Part shown: piece after piece, positions 13,001 through 48,437 of the stretch
Position numbering within the stretch: position 1 is the first letter of the stretch
How the letters are laid out: each line of letters starts with the position of its first letter
From: Watersipora subatra
Lineage: Eukaryota; Bryozoa; Gymnolaemata; Cheilostomatida; Watersiporidae
Reading direction: 5' to 3'
Assembly (NCBI RefSeq): GCF_963576615.1
Contig: NC_088708.1
Span: forward strand, 29,457,191 to 29,521,190
Length of the DNA: 64,000 nt
Notes under the pieces: generated by a model
The model's database searches: none
Told to the model about the DNA's origin: nothing
Seen by the model: only the letters and a program-made list of their open reading frames with translations
Program-made: the position numbers and the translations under genes

Positions 13001-13256
13001 ACTAGATAATATTGTAATTTATTGCCATATTAGCAAGTAATTGTTTATTGTTGATGTGATGTACAGTTTTTAAATTCACGAACAGTCTTTGGTAAAAGAC
13101 TAGATGTGTACTTTTTAAATAATTGCAGGAAAATGATAGCGTTATAGTACAAGTCTTTAGAACACTCTTCAGTTTTAAAATATCTTTCAAAAATAACCCT
13201 CACCGTTTGACAACACCAGTTTGAATTTTTAAGCTTCTGAGTCGTGGATCCGCCAT
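4038..13256 (-). CDS. TBCA: Tubulin-specific chaperone A (tubulin folding cofactor A)
   Basis: TBCA captures beta-tubulin released from CCT and passes it along the tubulin-folding pathway in the cytosol. Three coding exons are 13256-13204 (starts MADPRLRSLKIQTGVVK, ends CG|GTGAGG), 4454-4349 (RLAKEKSVYEQEVVKQ, IEKMKADGKDEYDIKKQ, ends CAG|GTTTGT) and 4211-4038 (TEVLEESRMMIPDCQRKL to stop TAA). They total 333 bp, 110 aa, close to the 108 aa of the human protein. Intron phases agree (2 then 0). The residues KIKTGVVKRL, KMRAEDGENYDIKKQ and EESRMMIPDCQ of the family are easily matched. Intron 1 is about 8.7 kb and contains a sense-oriented full-length LINE (8027-12470) and a TIR element (4679-6161), so a 110-aa gene spans more than 9 kb. 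The 5' flank is GC-richer and contains a repeat arm at 13496-13612. Confidence 0.95.
4679..6161. mobile_element. Non-autonomous TA-targeted TIR element, family 1 copy A
   Basis: The ends are inverted: CGTAAAACCTTTATTTGAAC at the left and, reading the other strand, CCATAAAACCTGTATTTGAAC at the right. TA flanks both ends (4677-4678 and 6162-6163), fitting a Tc1/mariner-type insertion. Subterminal blocks repeat 'ttgaacGCCACCT' and 'atttttcAACC' motifs. Much of the interior matches the reverse complement of the element at 49922-51486 (shared block around 5100 and 50720, AGCCAAAACTGGC). No transposase frame was found. Confidence 0.75.
6162..8026. other. TBCA intron 1, unassigned part
   Basis: About 1.9 kb of AT-rich intron between the TIR element and the LINE 3' end. 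Short open frames at 7236-7588 overlap each other in different frames and have no recognisable domain. Nothing further can be supported here. Confidence 0.4.
8189..10882 (-). CDS. LINE ORF2: APE endonuclease plus reverse transcriptase
   Basis: The protein is 897 aa, starting at an ATG that overlaps the ORF1 stop. The N-terminal third is an apurinic-like endonuclease: NSNSIRNK near residue 7, TETH at 33-36, YYRPPSS around 105, GDFN at 133-136 and SDH at 205-207. These supply the expected catalytic Asn, Glu, Tyr, Asp, Asn, Asp and His. The reverse transcriptase spans about 430-720, with NYRPISLTS near 501, LDFSKAFD (Asp 573), SGVPQGSVLGPLLF near 628 and FADD (Asp 664/665). The C-terminal region lacks a recognised domain. 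All catalytic motifs are intact, so the enzyme could be functional. The ATGA overlap suggests ORF2 is translated by termination-reinitiation. Confidence 0.93.
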   Translation of the reverse strand: MTLILWNSNSIRNKVQYLETIVHEYDPIFIVLTETHLDPQVSSNELKLPNYEIFRRDRPTKGGGILVAIKSLKGVQIFDSFVDPNEEMLVINLSVHGFRVCVVTYYRPPSSAKMSALFDFFEDSLVSNFVLLGDFNFPEIQWTLDTPAVSPGGRGLAESFLSFILKNNFSQHVNFPTHSKGNTLDLIFTNFDPCPIFKNADVGMSDHTALCFELFSFFPQVDPPVSRTTKTLFDFGKARMSDISEQTAHLYKHLQFIEASNTTDFLWNTFKYTILNIANSCIPVRKPKGKKFWLSREAKTVCRKKRRFFHTYKAYPTSHNLEQLKSIGNLSKRLIKRDYNKFLESHITESLKNGDSKPLFQLISKSSKGGNCSNIMQLHNCVNDNDMAISFANNFKSVFTVDDGHVPQVSFTQSSAEHVPQMDIAVSEEGVLALLNNLNHRKGMGPDNLSPALLKFLAVDIAPILTLIFKHSLNTGCVPLDWKHANVVPVFKKGDKKAPLNYRPISLTSVSSKVIEHIIAHNIRDYLDQNNILSETQHGFRKKHSCESQLIHTISDLANFNNLNTQVDVLVLDFSKAFDTVSHDKLIHKLRSYGLNANVVTWIQHWLLDRTFCVIVNGKTSPPTQVTSGVPQGSVLGPLLFLLYINDLPESLNCPKTSIRLFADDAILFRPIECASDSLLLQDQLCRVAAWAESWQLRFNANKCTSTSVEPVRFSHIYNYCGTSLISSQSFLYLGILVSSTLNFNEHINRIIRKANGTLFMLMRTLKKTSPNVKRTAYYSVCRPLLEYASEIWSPHFDYSIQDLESINRKAFRWANNLRKFDSISSEMVKMGWQTLAERRRIKDESTLQKILSQDLMVDFNRFVIKNSSYFTRGSNIRHTINTSAMKHSFFNRAMKF
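10879..12300 (-). CDS. LINE ORF1: PHD-like zinc finger, coiled coil and CCHC knuckles
   Basis: The frame is open from 12333, but the first ATG is at 12300 (MSTPKSLGR), giving 473 aa; the upstream 11 codons start with TTG and are probably leader. Residues about 35-84 form a PHD-like finger (CGKCEKLV, CEICTTWFHYPC, WYCHKCD). A heptad-like helical stretch follows (repeated LRSQI and LENKL segments, about 100-165). The C-terminal part has a CYQCWGYSHVASNC knuckle and a second CCNCGSRGHDATSHSDC knuckle, with CRHC-HKDC between them. Such ORF1 proteins bind LINE RNA in ribonucleoprotein particles; PHD-type ORF1s are known in CR1-group elements. The stop codon overlaps the ORF2 start. Confidence 0.88.
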   Translation of the reverse strand: MSTPKSLGRNSSTSSQKGDRSRSGSSSNKVNAHTCGKCEKLVLDEGIECEICTTWFHYPCSKFKKEAIKFLAIPGVHWYCHKCDHPNVKTIESRLEKLVTDSHQQAPLTMNMDGLKTLEDNISKSLSEFRSQITETLENKLTTSLTELRSQIMVANENIDRLKKSSQHTNRDIPEQKAYGPQVETDQLKTFSSLLKSPIHSETTLSGNPPPSIKPHNNRVDFDPNKCVVVHSFENKSLALNHIAIRHSISSILNKPIIMFLKKFEHDKNDPKLMIQFEKSSSVDQLLEKWNPTTENCKVRRPQRPSPRSDGICFGVPKNISEDELLGYVRQEYPSCEKVIRFLTKDKTTTGTVKLIFKVPNDLIEAIDKGIYIQQLCLKLNVEKAKPPKPRPLQCYQCWGYSHVASNCTASKICRHCSENITAGADHKDCSKPPKCCNCGSRGHDATSHSDCPFFNQILKKLTSREAVRDLQS

Positions 13257-13495
13257 TGCAAATGCGCTGTCGAAGAACTAGAGATAAAAAGTTCGAAGAA
13301 ATGCGGATGTTTGATGTTAGAAGTCTCTCGTGCAATGTCTTCGCGCGCTGTGCTGTACAGTTTTTGGACGCGTCATATAGGTAGCTTGAAAATGCTGTAA
13401 AGGCGATCTATTGTCGCTCTCTGACATTTCCGAATTAAGGTGATTGGACGCTTTAGTGTTCCTTCGACGAATGCTTGCTTAGCTGTTATACGAAT

Positions 13496-13612
13496 CGTAT
13501 TTGTATTCCCACATATTTTGCACCTACAACACAACAGAGTAAGACATGGTGAATCTTTTGATACCAAATACTGTAATGTAAATTTTGTTGCAAGTCAACT
13601 TTTAAATAAAGA
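13496..13612. repeat. Solo arm of the 60250-61135 TIR element next to the TBCA start
   Basis: About 115 bp here (CCCACATATTTTGCACCTAC, then ACACAACA, GACATGGTGA and AATTTTGTTGCAAGTCAAC) matches both inverted arms of the element at 60250-61135. Only one arm is present. It lies about 240 bp upstream of the TBCA start codon. On the minus strand it could be read as a short CKICGN-containing frame, but the match to two other non-genic copies favours a repeat. Confidence 0.6.
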
Positions 13613-14289
13613 TACGTGTATTGGAAAGTAAACGCTGGCTGTATTAAACCATTATATCGGACACGTTAATATTTAGTAGATATATATATTAACTACGATA
13701 ATATAGCAAAATACTGTTCTTTTTTGTAAATATATCTGCTGAATCAATGCCGATAATAACGTGGACTTTTTCAGCTCTTTACTTATTCGCAATCTGTTTC
13801 ATCCTTTTGTTGTATGCAGGGCAGTATCCACCTGTTTGAAAATTGTACTGCAGGGAAGAGTCCAAGAGAAGTGCCGAGCGCCCTCTCGGTATGGGGAGGG
13901 GTTCGGGGGTTCTCCCCCGGAAATTTTTTTTAGTATAGTTAGTCAAAATGGTGCAAATCTAGCTCACTTGGCTCCTGATGGGGCACATGTTCTAACAGCA
14001 AATTTGACATTATAACCCAGTTTTCTAATTATAAAACTGTTTATTGAGATTGTCTTTAACAACGCTTATTAAAAATATAATGTGAATGATAACTGCTAAA
14101 AGGGTTGGCCACAGCTAGCATGAGGTAGAATTATCACCGGGTACAATGCTGAATGGTGTAAGAGAGGAGTAGTCTCCTATGATATAATTCAATTAAATAA
14201 TATTGTAGAGTTAAAAAGTAAAGTTAATAGAGCACCATGTTAAAAATTATGCACTTATACTATAGTCTATAATACTGAGCAAGTAGTAG

Positions 14290-14336
14290 TAGATTTAAGC
14301 TTGAGCTATGCATGTTACATGCATAGCTCAAACTTA
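14290..14336. repeat. Inverted repeat (hairpin)
   Basis: Two arms (AAGCTTGAGCTATGCATG and CATGCATAGCTCAAACTT) are near-perfect inverse copies around a few-base spacer, with one mismatch. No function can be assigned; it may be the core of a short palindromic element. Confidence 0.6.
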
Positions 14337-14603
14337 AATTTATTTCTATGAACAAATTCTTTTGTACATAATTGTACATTCATTTACATATCTACTACTA
14401 CAAAAAATACAACCATGTACAATTGTCTCTGTAGGAAATGCTTGGAAGCATTCCTGTCGGTAGAGTCCGACGCTATAACGTTGCCTTGCGAGCTACCATA
14501 ACGATCGTTTTTCTCTGTATATTCCAAGTATAATAAAAGTCTAAAAAGTTTACATCACTTCTATCATCTGAATTATTTTTATTCTAATCACACCAAAAAC
14601 CAC

Positions 14604-14798
14604 TTACGATCGGAGGATCAAATAATATTTTATTTTACTGTTTTGAAAGTCGAGCCGATGTTGACTGGTATTTCCAGCTTTTATTCTTTTCCAAGGAGGC
14701 GCGATTTCTTTAGCACGAAGCAACGCCTTTCGGACAATCGTTTCATAATTTAATTTATCGACTAATATCTTGTTGATGATATTAAAACTTACTAGCAT
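14604..14798 (-). other. Unassigned open frame with a good splice donor
   Basis: The minus-strand frame reads on to KIKYYLILRS and includes RKALLRAKEIAPPWKR. Its end coincides with a strong donor (TC|GTAAGTGG). No family was recognised, no start context stands out, and no partner exon was identified. It could be a lineage-specific first exon, an unlocated gene or chance. Confidence 0.15.
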
Positions 14799-16389
14799 TC
14801 ATATCCTTTGTTTAACGTTACGAGATGGCAGCTTTGTAAATGTCTACCGAAAATGACATAAGTGCCATTTTCCCACGCGACCGATGAACGACATTTTGGT
14901 CATTTCTCCAGCCAAAGTGTTAAAATCAAGCAAAAATAATGTGAATTCCGGGATTTTGAGCCTCACAAAATGGAACTTCCATGGCAGTAGCTGCAGTATA
15001 GGAGGATACGGCCCTGGTTGTATGTCTATAAAATACTTAAAACTGTGCTTTCTTGTGTGGAATAGTTGCCAAATAAGGATAAATTACATATAAATCGGCT
15101 GAAAGCAGGCCGACTGGCTTACATTTAAAGCAAACCCAAGTGACTTAGACCAACTGCAGGGTAGGATAATTTGAATCTAAGGTAGCAAACAGCTTTTAAC
15201 TTGAAGAATAATAATTTTCTTCACCGTGTGCTAAGATGCCATCCTTCAAGTGCATATTTTCATGTAAAAGAACATTCATACGATATCAAAATGCTTCGTT
15301 TCTGAGTCCATAAGTAATATCTCCAGCAGTGTAACTCATCATTATGCACAGCATATTTCACGGAATTTTATAATTCTGTAAGGGACATTTGACATGGACT
15401 ACAGTCCATAGTTCTGCTTAGCTTTCTGTTTAAGCTTTCTGTCAGAGTATAGCATCTATCATTTATCATTTCAAATGGGAATAAAAATTATTTCACTTTC
15501 CAATACTCATTGACTATCAGACACAACCTTAATTTTAGTGTCACCATTGACTTGCTTAACCTCTTTCTCTAATTTTAGATAAGTCTTAGTAATTCTAGGA
15601 TAAGCCTTGTGTCATGAGGATTTAGAATTGCATAGATAAATATTCCTATTTAAACGTTTTTAACTTAATATGCCCCAATTTAAAATACAATGGCCAATCC
15701 AGACACCAATTTACCAAGATCTAACACTAAAATCCAACTTTTATTTTGCATGATTGGTCGCTTCTTTTATTGAAAAACATATAGATAAAATAATGAATCT
15801 ATTTATTTGTTGGTGTTTGCAAAGCAAAAAGGTATCAATTAATTTTGTAGTGCTAGCAAATATAGAGATAACATGCTGCATTTCTAGCCCATAATTGACA
15901 GTAATAAAGTTCCTCATTGTAAATGAAGATTGTGACATGTATTATTTACATCTTGAGTAAAACATGAATTTTTCACTATTTCATTTTTTCAGGTTCAAGT
16001 TTGAACCAACGATATTATTACCACAGTCAATAGTGGATTTGTAAAAAGTGTCTGAAATTAAGATTTATTCAAGAGCAGATAGTAAATATTGATTCTCATA
16101 CTGAACTTCATGCTGGTGTTAATATCGATAGCAAGATCGTGGTAATTATATTTCTTCTACATTAATACAGTAGACGCTCCTGTAGCATAAGCCTATTATT
16201 TAAATTTCACTAAAAGTAAAGAATCTATGTAAAGTTTTTGCATTATGTAAAACATTCCATATAATGTAAAGTGTCAAATCGGTGCAAGTTCTCAAATTCG
16301 ATTCGAGTAATGGGATTCCCATAGTTAGCCTTGAAGGTATCATTTTTTTTTCGCCTTCACCATATAGGGTATCTGGGGTATTTAGTATA

Positions 16390-16775
16390 CTGTAAAACGT
16401 CTAATTGATCACCATGTTGCTGTATTTTTCAACCCTTCCACCATAGTGGCGCTCAAACAAAAGGTGGCGCTTTATTTTGTGATTTACTGGTCAGAATTCG
16501 TGGTAAAGAATTGCTGCTAAAGCCGCCTATATTTTGCGCTTTTCTTTGGTCGACATTAATGCCGTCGGCGTCAGCATTTTTGCAAAACGGTTTTCATATA
16601 AGTCGAAGTAGCAGATCGAATTAAACAAAAAACTACTTTGAGTAAAACAATAGACTGATACAATTATTACTTATTTCGATGGTGTTTCGAAAAATGTGAT
16701 TAATCACATTTTCAAAGTTTTGAAAAAAAACCGGAAAACATAGACATCGAACTTCGATACACCTTAACAATGACT
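16390..16775. mobile_element. Family 1 TIR element, truncated copy
   Basis: Starts after TA at 16388-16389 with CTGTAAAACGTCTAATTGAT. It continues with the family's subterminal blocks (TTTTTCAACCCTTCCACC, GTGGCGCTCAAAC, GTGGCGCTTTATTTTG). It then shares the segment ending near CGAACTTCGATAC with the copies at 4679 and 49922. The distal end is missing or too diverged to place. Confidence 0.55.
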
Positions 16776-18554
16776 GCTTTTACGTCGTACTCTTTTCCTG
16801 AAGAGTACATTTATCAAAATGTTTTTAAATCTTCGGATCAAGTTGTAAACCTTCTTATGGATGAATCTGAATACAATGAGTCGGATTGAAACCTTAATTA
16901 CCATGATCATAACGAAAATTACCATAATCATAGACCCAACACCATGTCTGAATGATGAAAAAAGAGAAAGCTTGTCATTAAAAAACAATAATACCACAGT
17001 TACTCTACTGTCATTAAATTTAGAATTTTTTTTAATTTGGACATTTCAAAGGAGAAAGTTTGGGAAAATTGTTGAAAGGATTAAGCTATTTACATGTGCT
17101 TTGCGCCTCATATAATGTCAAACCCCTATAACATGAAAATTATCGGAACGGCTTATTTACAGTTGTAGGTGTGTGTCTACTGTGTGCTGCAGTTTAATGC
17201 CGAGGATGTCTCGCAGACAATGCAATGACACATAAATATAAAGGTTTAGCCAGTCTAGTTGCACAATTGCTTAATATGTGTTGATTTCTGCTCATTAAGG
17301 TGCTGCCAGTTACAATAGCTTTACTGGCTTCGCAAGTTTGGCCTTTAGAGGTGTTAGTAAAATGTGTAATAGCAAAAAGGACAGATAATTCAAGCCATTG
17401 GGAATTGTCGTTACTGATACACAGACAATCAAAAAATAAGCGTCTTGGTTTGTTACAGTTCCCACCTATGTCCTGAACAAATGTCTCTGGGATTCAAAAT
17501 GAGTTTATCAAAATGTTCTAAATCAGACAAGCTAATAAAACTTAGTCACCAACACATTTTGAAATCTATCACAAGAATGACTTGCCAATACATTGATAAC
17601 AAAAATTATTGTGACAAAATTTACCTTTTTTTATCCTTACAAACATTCCTCAGTCATGATACTTTTTTTTTAGAATCAAATGATTAATTTAGTGTTTGAC
17701 AAATCAATAAATTTGGTGTTTGTCAGCACTAAATACATAATATTTCTCATTAAAAGTCCATCAGCTCACTCCTAGTCGTTTAATTTTGTTAGCTCCTATT
17801 TACAGCAGCCGGTCTAAATAGTCTTCTTTTATGATTTCTGTTTTGAAAATACTGGTTGTCGTATTGTCTATGACTTTTTCAACTGAATATCTCAATATCA
17901 CACCTCTTTATTCCTTCAGTATACTAGTTTCCTTAAATTTTCTAAAAAGTTCTAAAACAATTATTGCAAGAATATCTTTAATGTTGCTAGATGTTGGTAT
18001 ATTGTGTTTAGTTTTATGCATATAATATAACAACAATGGATTTCACAACCCTTTTCATTTTAATGCAGCTGGGAATTTATATAAAATACTGGAAACGACA
18101 GCTAACTTATTGAGTGAAATCATAGAATTTGCAGTTGCACTTTAGGTTCAGAATCTTTACACGACATTGTTTAGTCAGACAGACTGATAGGCCTTAGTTT
18201 TAAGGAATCCTTTACATTGGGTTCCGTAAAACTCATTATATTTTAGATTGACACTTTTGACATCCTCGAAATCATAGAAGTTGTTTGATGGAGTACTTTA
18301 CGGTATGTATGTTAATGAAATGCTTTAAGCTGTTTATAAAATGCTTTACGCTGCCACCTGTAGGCATACTGTCTGAGGTGGCTACTCCAGGTGGTGAATT
18401 GCACATTAACAAGTAGTAACTGCTGCAAATTCAGTTAGCATGAAAAATTAGCCCTGAGAGGGTCAATTTGCTGTGCGCCCACATTCATCTTTTATCCCTG
18501 TTCACATTTCGACAACGATTCCTGATTGGCTGTAAGACTGGGTGTTGTAAACCT

Positions 18555-18945
18555 TGATTTCAACTATTGTGAACTTGCTATACTGCCCATCTCAATTGAC
18601 TCAACTATTGTCAACTTGCTATACTGCCCATCTCAATTGACTCAACTATTGTCAACTTGCTACACTGCCCATCTCAATTGACTCAACTATTGTCAACTTG
18701 CTATACTCTCCATCTCAATTGACTCAACTATTGTCAACTTGCTATACTGCCCATCTCAATTGACTCAACTATTGTCAACTTGCTATACTGCCCATCTCAA
18801 TTGACTCAACTATTGTCAACTTGCTATACTGCCCATCTCAATTGACTCAACTATTGTCAACTTGCTATACTGCCCATCTCAATTGACTCAACTATTGTCA
18901 ACTTGCTATACTGCCCATCTCAACTGACTCAACGATGTCTGCATA
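18555..18945. repeat. 41-bp minisatellite, about 9 copies
   Basis: Head-to-tail copies of a 41-bp unit containing GACTCAACTATTGTCAACTT and GCTATACTGCCCATCTCAAT. Internal copies are nearly identical (scattered single-base changes such as TACACTG and TCTCCAT), while the first and last copies are diverged. This is the pattern expected of a recently expanded array. It lies upstream of SMIM15. Confidence 0.95.
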
Positions 18946-19416
18946 CTAGTCTTGTAAACTTTGTATCAACTTCGTTTGTTCATCATGGATGATCGGACTG
19001 ACAGTAATGTAGTTCATATGACTGTGTTAACAGATAACATTCTCTCACGTTGAGAACTTTGTTATCATACAATGCAATGGTTGTACAGTCAAACCTTGAC
19101 TAAATTCTCTTCATCCATGTATGTCAAAACCATCCTATATTTAAGCAATTATTCATATGAAAATACGTTCTATTTTATTTTAATCATTTCACAGTTTAAA
19201 AACCTACAACAATGAATAAATACATCAGGGAAATTACCCATAGCATTGAAATGACTGCATTGTAACTGTGAAAAAACTCAACTAAATATAAAAACTAAAT
19301 AATTGAATAATCGATAAAGAGGTTTTTATTGTTAATTTTTACTTGAGATAAACAGAATTGTAGGCTCAGTGATTCATGGGTTAAGTAGATAGAGCTAGTG
19401 ATAAATTACACAATGG

Positions 19417-19449
19417 AACTTACTTCAACTTATGAAGTTGAAGTAAGTT
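19417..19449. repeat. Perfect 15-bp-arm hairpin with 3-nt loop
   Basis: AACTTACTTCAACTT is followed by ATG and then its exact reverse complement AAGTTGAAGTAAGTT. It lies about 270 bp upstream of the SMIM15 exon. It is not a terminator (no T run) and has no assigned role. Confidence 0.8.
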
Positions 19450-19720
19450 AGCATACATGTATATATCTTACTGTTTTAGTTTTAATGTTTCAAATATCAT
19501 ACTTTAAAAACTTCATATGTTGAGTAAAATATTTGCTCAAAGTTCCCATAGTCTATCATAAAGTTTGTATGTTAAGATACTCCAAGTCCAAATTTGATAG
19601 TGATGACTGATGAACTATCTAGTTACGTGTACTTGAAATCAATATTCAAGTTGCTGTATAATATATGATGATCCTGTGACTGCAGGAACCTTCCAACATC
19701 TCCATGTTTGGATATTTTAG

Positions 19721-19951
19721 GTAGATAAAGAATTCTGGAGGGAAAGGTTCATCGAGTTGATAAAATATGCTGCTCTCAATCCTTATGAGTTTATATTCTA
19801 TATAATACTGTTGCTCACCCCATTCCTTTTTGCAAGCGCTATTCTCTCCTACAAACTTGCCAAGCAGATAGAAGCCAAAGAAAAAAAGGAGCGGAAAGAA
19901 GAACGGAGAAAGAAAAACATACAGAAAGCTAAAGCTAGCAAGGCAGACTGA
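19721..19951 (+). CDS. SMIM15: Small integral membrane protein 15, terminal coding exon
   Basis: The exon follows an acceptor-like TATTTTAG and reads VDKEFWRERFIELIKYAALN, then a hydrophobic segment (FIFYIILLLTPFLFASAIL), then SYKLAKQIEAKEKKER and a Lys/Arg-rich end KAKASKAD before the stop. This matches SMIM15, a conserved single-pass membrane protein of about 74 aa with unknown role, along its whole length. A TAG stop lies in frame immediately upstream (19718-19720), so the start codon must be in an upstream exon that I could not place. An alternative acceptor 4 bp further on (GTAG|AT) would give an N-terminus DKEFW. The gene is tail to tail with CCDC87, whose stop is 115 bp away. Confidence 0.85.
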   Translation, partial: VDKEFWRERFIELIKYAALNPYEFIFYIILLLTPFLFASAILSYKLAKQIEAKEKKERKEERRKKNIQKAKASKAD

Positions 19952-20065
19952 ATGTTTACAGTAATATATATTTATATAAAGACTTACAAATTCATATATT
20001 GAAATACAATTCATATCATTTATACACTAACAATGGACGGAATGGTGGAATGATTATAAAAGGTG

Positions 20066-47392
<27,327 letters not shown>

Positions 47393-47953
47393 CTTTAACC
47401 AGGTGCTCTACAAACTAAGTAAATAAGTCAATCATTTCAACAGTAACTATCAGTTTTATAGTTTTTGACACTGAGGAAACTGTTTCCTGAACAAAATAAT
47501 CAGAAAAAACCTATACTGAGTTTACAAAAGATATTTTCAAAAATGAAGCACTATTAATACCTTTGGGCAACAAGTTCATACGAAGGACAAGAGAGAACTG
47601 ATTAGTTATTTTAAATTTTTCGACTAATAATTGTATCCTACAATTATTTTGATAAAAAGCTATAAACTTGTATTGACAGAGTAGCTAGTATACCCAAAAA
47701 CAGATTAAACTAGCATAATTTAATGTAAGATGCACTTGAATATCAAAACTGTTGATTACTTAAATGCAATAGGCTAGCTTTCTTAAATGACTAAATTAAC
47801 AAAAATCTAAATTCTCAGCTTTTGCTCATTCAGCATTGTGAATACACAAATTTTAAGGTTTGATTAACTAAAACGCTGCCACATAAAATATATACGCTAC
47901 ACTAATATTATCAATCAGAATAAGCAACGTATAAAAATATACGAGCACTTACT

Positions 47954-48437
47954 AACTATAGAAATTCCGAGCACCTGCGAGCTAAATGATTGACAGTTCG
48001 CTTAGTAACAAAACCGGATATCCGATTAAAAATGGCAGCCTCAGTGGACTGCACGCCCGTATCCAACAATTTCGTACACCGAAAGATAGATGCCACACAG
48101 AGTAATGTTATATATTGTATTGTGTTCAGCGAAACCGCTTGAAGTAGTTAGTGTTTTAAGTACACTTACGGCTTTTTTCCAAAGTCTACCCTAACTAATT
48201 TTAAAATTGTGTTCTGATCTTCTAAACTATAAAAGCTAAACACAAAAATGTCGTTTTATAACTACATGTAGGCCCACATGTGTATTGTAGTTGTATTGCG
48301 AAATTATTTGTGCTCTTTTTAACGCTAATACTTTAGTTTGAACGTCTAGCACTTTTACTTGTTTAAACAATGCTAGTTGTATTGCTTTATCGCCATTCCG
48401 CATCACACATCAGTAGCAGATTCCGAAAACATAGTGA
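47954..48437. promoter_or_regulatory. Probable bidirectional promoter of CCDC87 and TRMO
   Basis: A predicted 5' UTR exon of CCDC87 ends at 47953 (GTTA|GTAAGTGC) and joins exon 2 at 47407 after TTTGTAG. The TRMO ATG is at 48438. The interval is less AT-rich than its surroundings near 47990-48080 and contains no repeat. No TATA box could be assigned with confidence. Confidence 0.45.

Larger units (their letters stand above)
13613..19720. other. Spacer between TBCA and SMIM15
   Basis: No firm gene was recognised. Seen here are a short GC-rich repeat-like segment near 13800-13965 (GGGGTTCGGGGGTTCTCCCC), a hairpin at 14290-14336, a TIR fragment at 16390-16775, a 41-bp minisatellite at 18555-18945 and a perfect hairpin at 19417-19449. 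A minus-strand open frame at 14604-14798 ends in a good donor (GATC|GTAAGTGG) but cannot be assigned. The upstream exon(s) of SMIM15, including its start codon, should be in this region but were not located. Confidence 0.5.

Noticed and set aside
19646-20014. 122-aa minus frame opposite SMIM15
   Set aside because: Antisense shadow of the SMIM15 exon.
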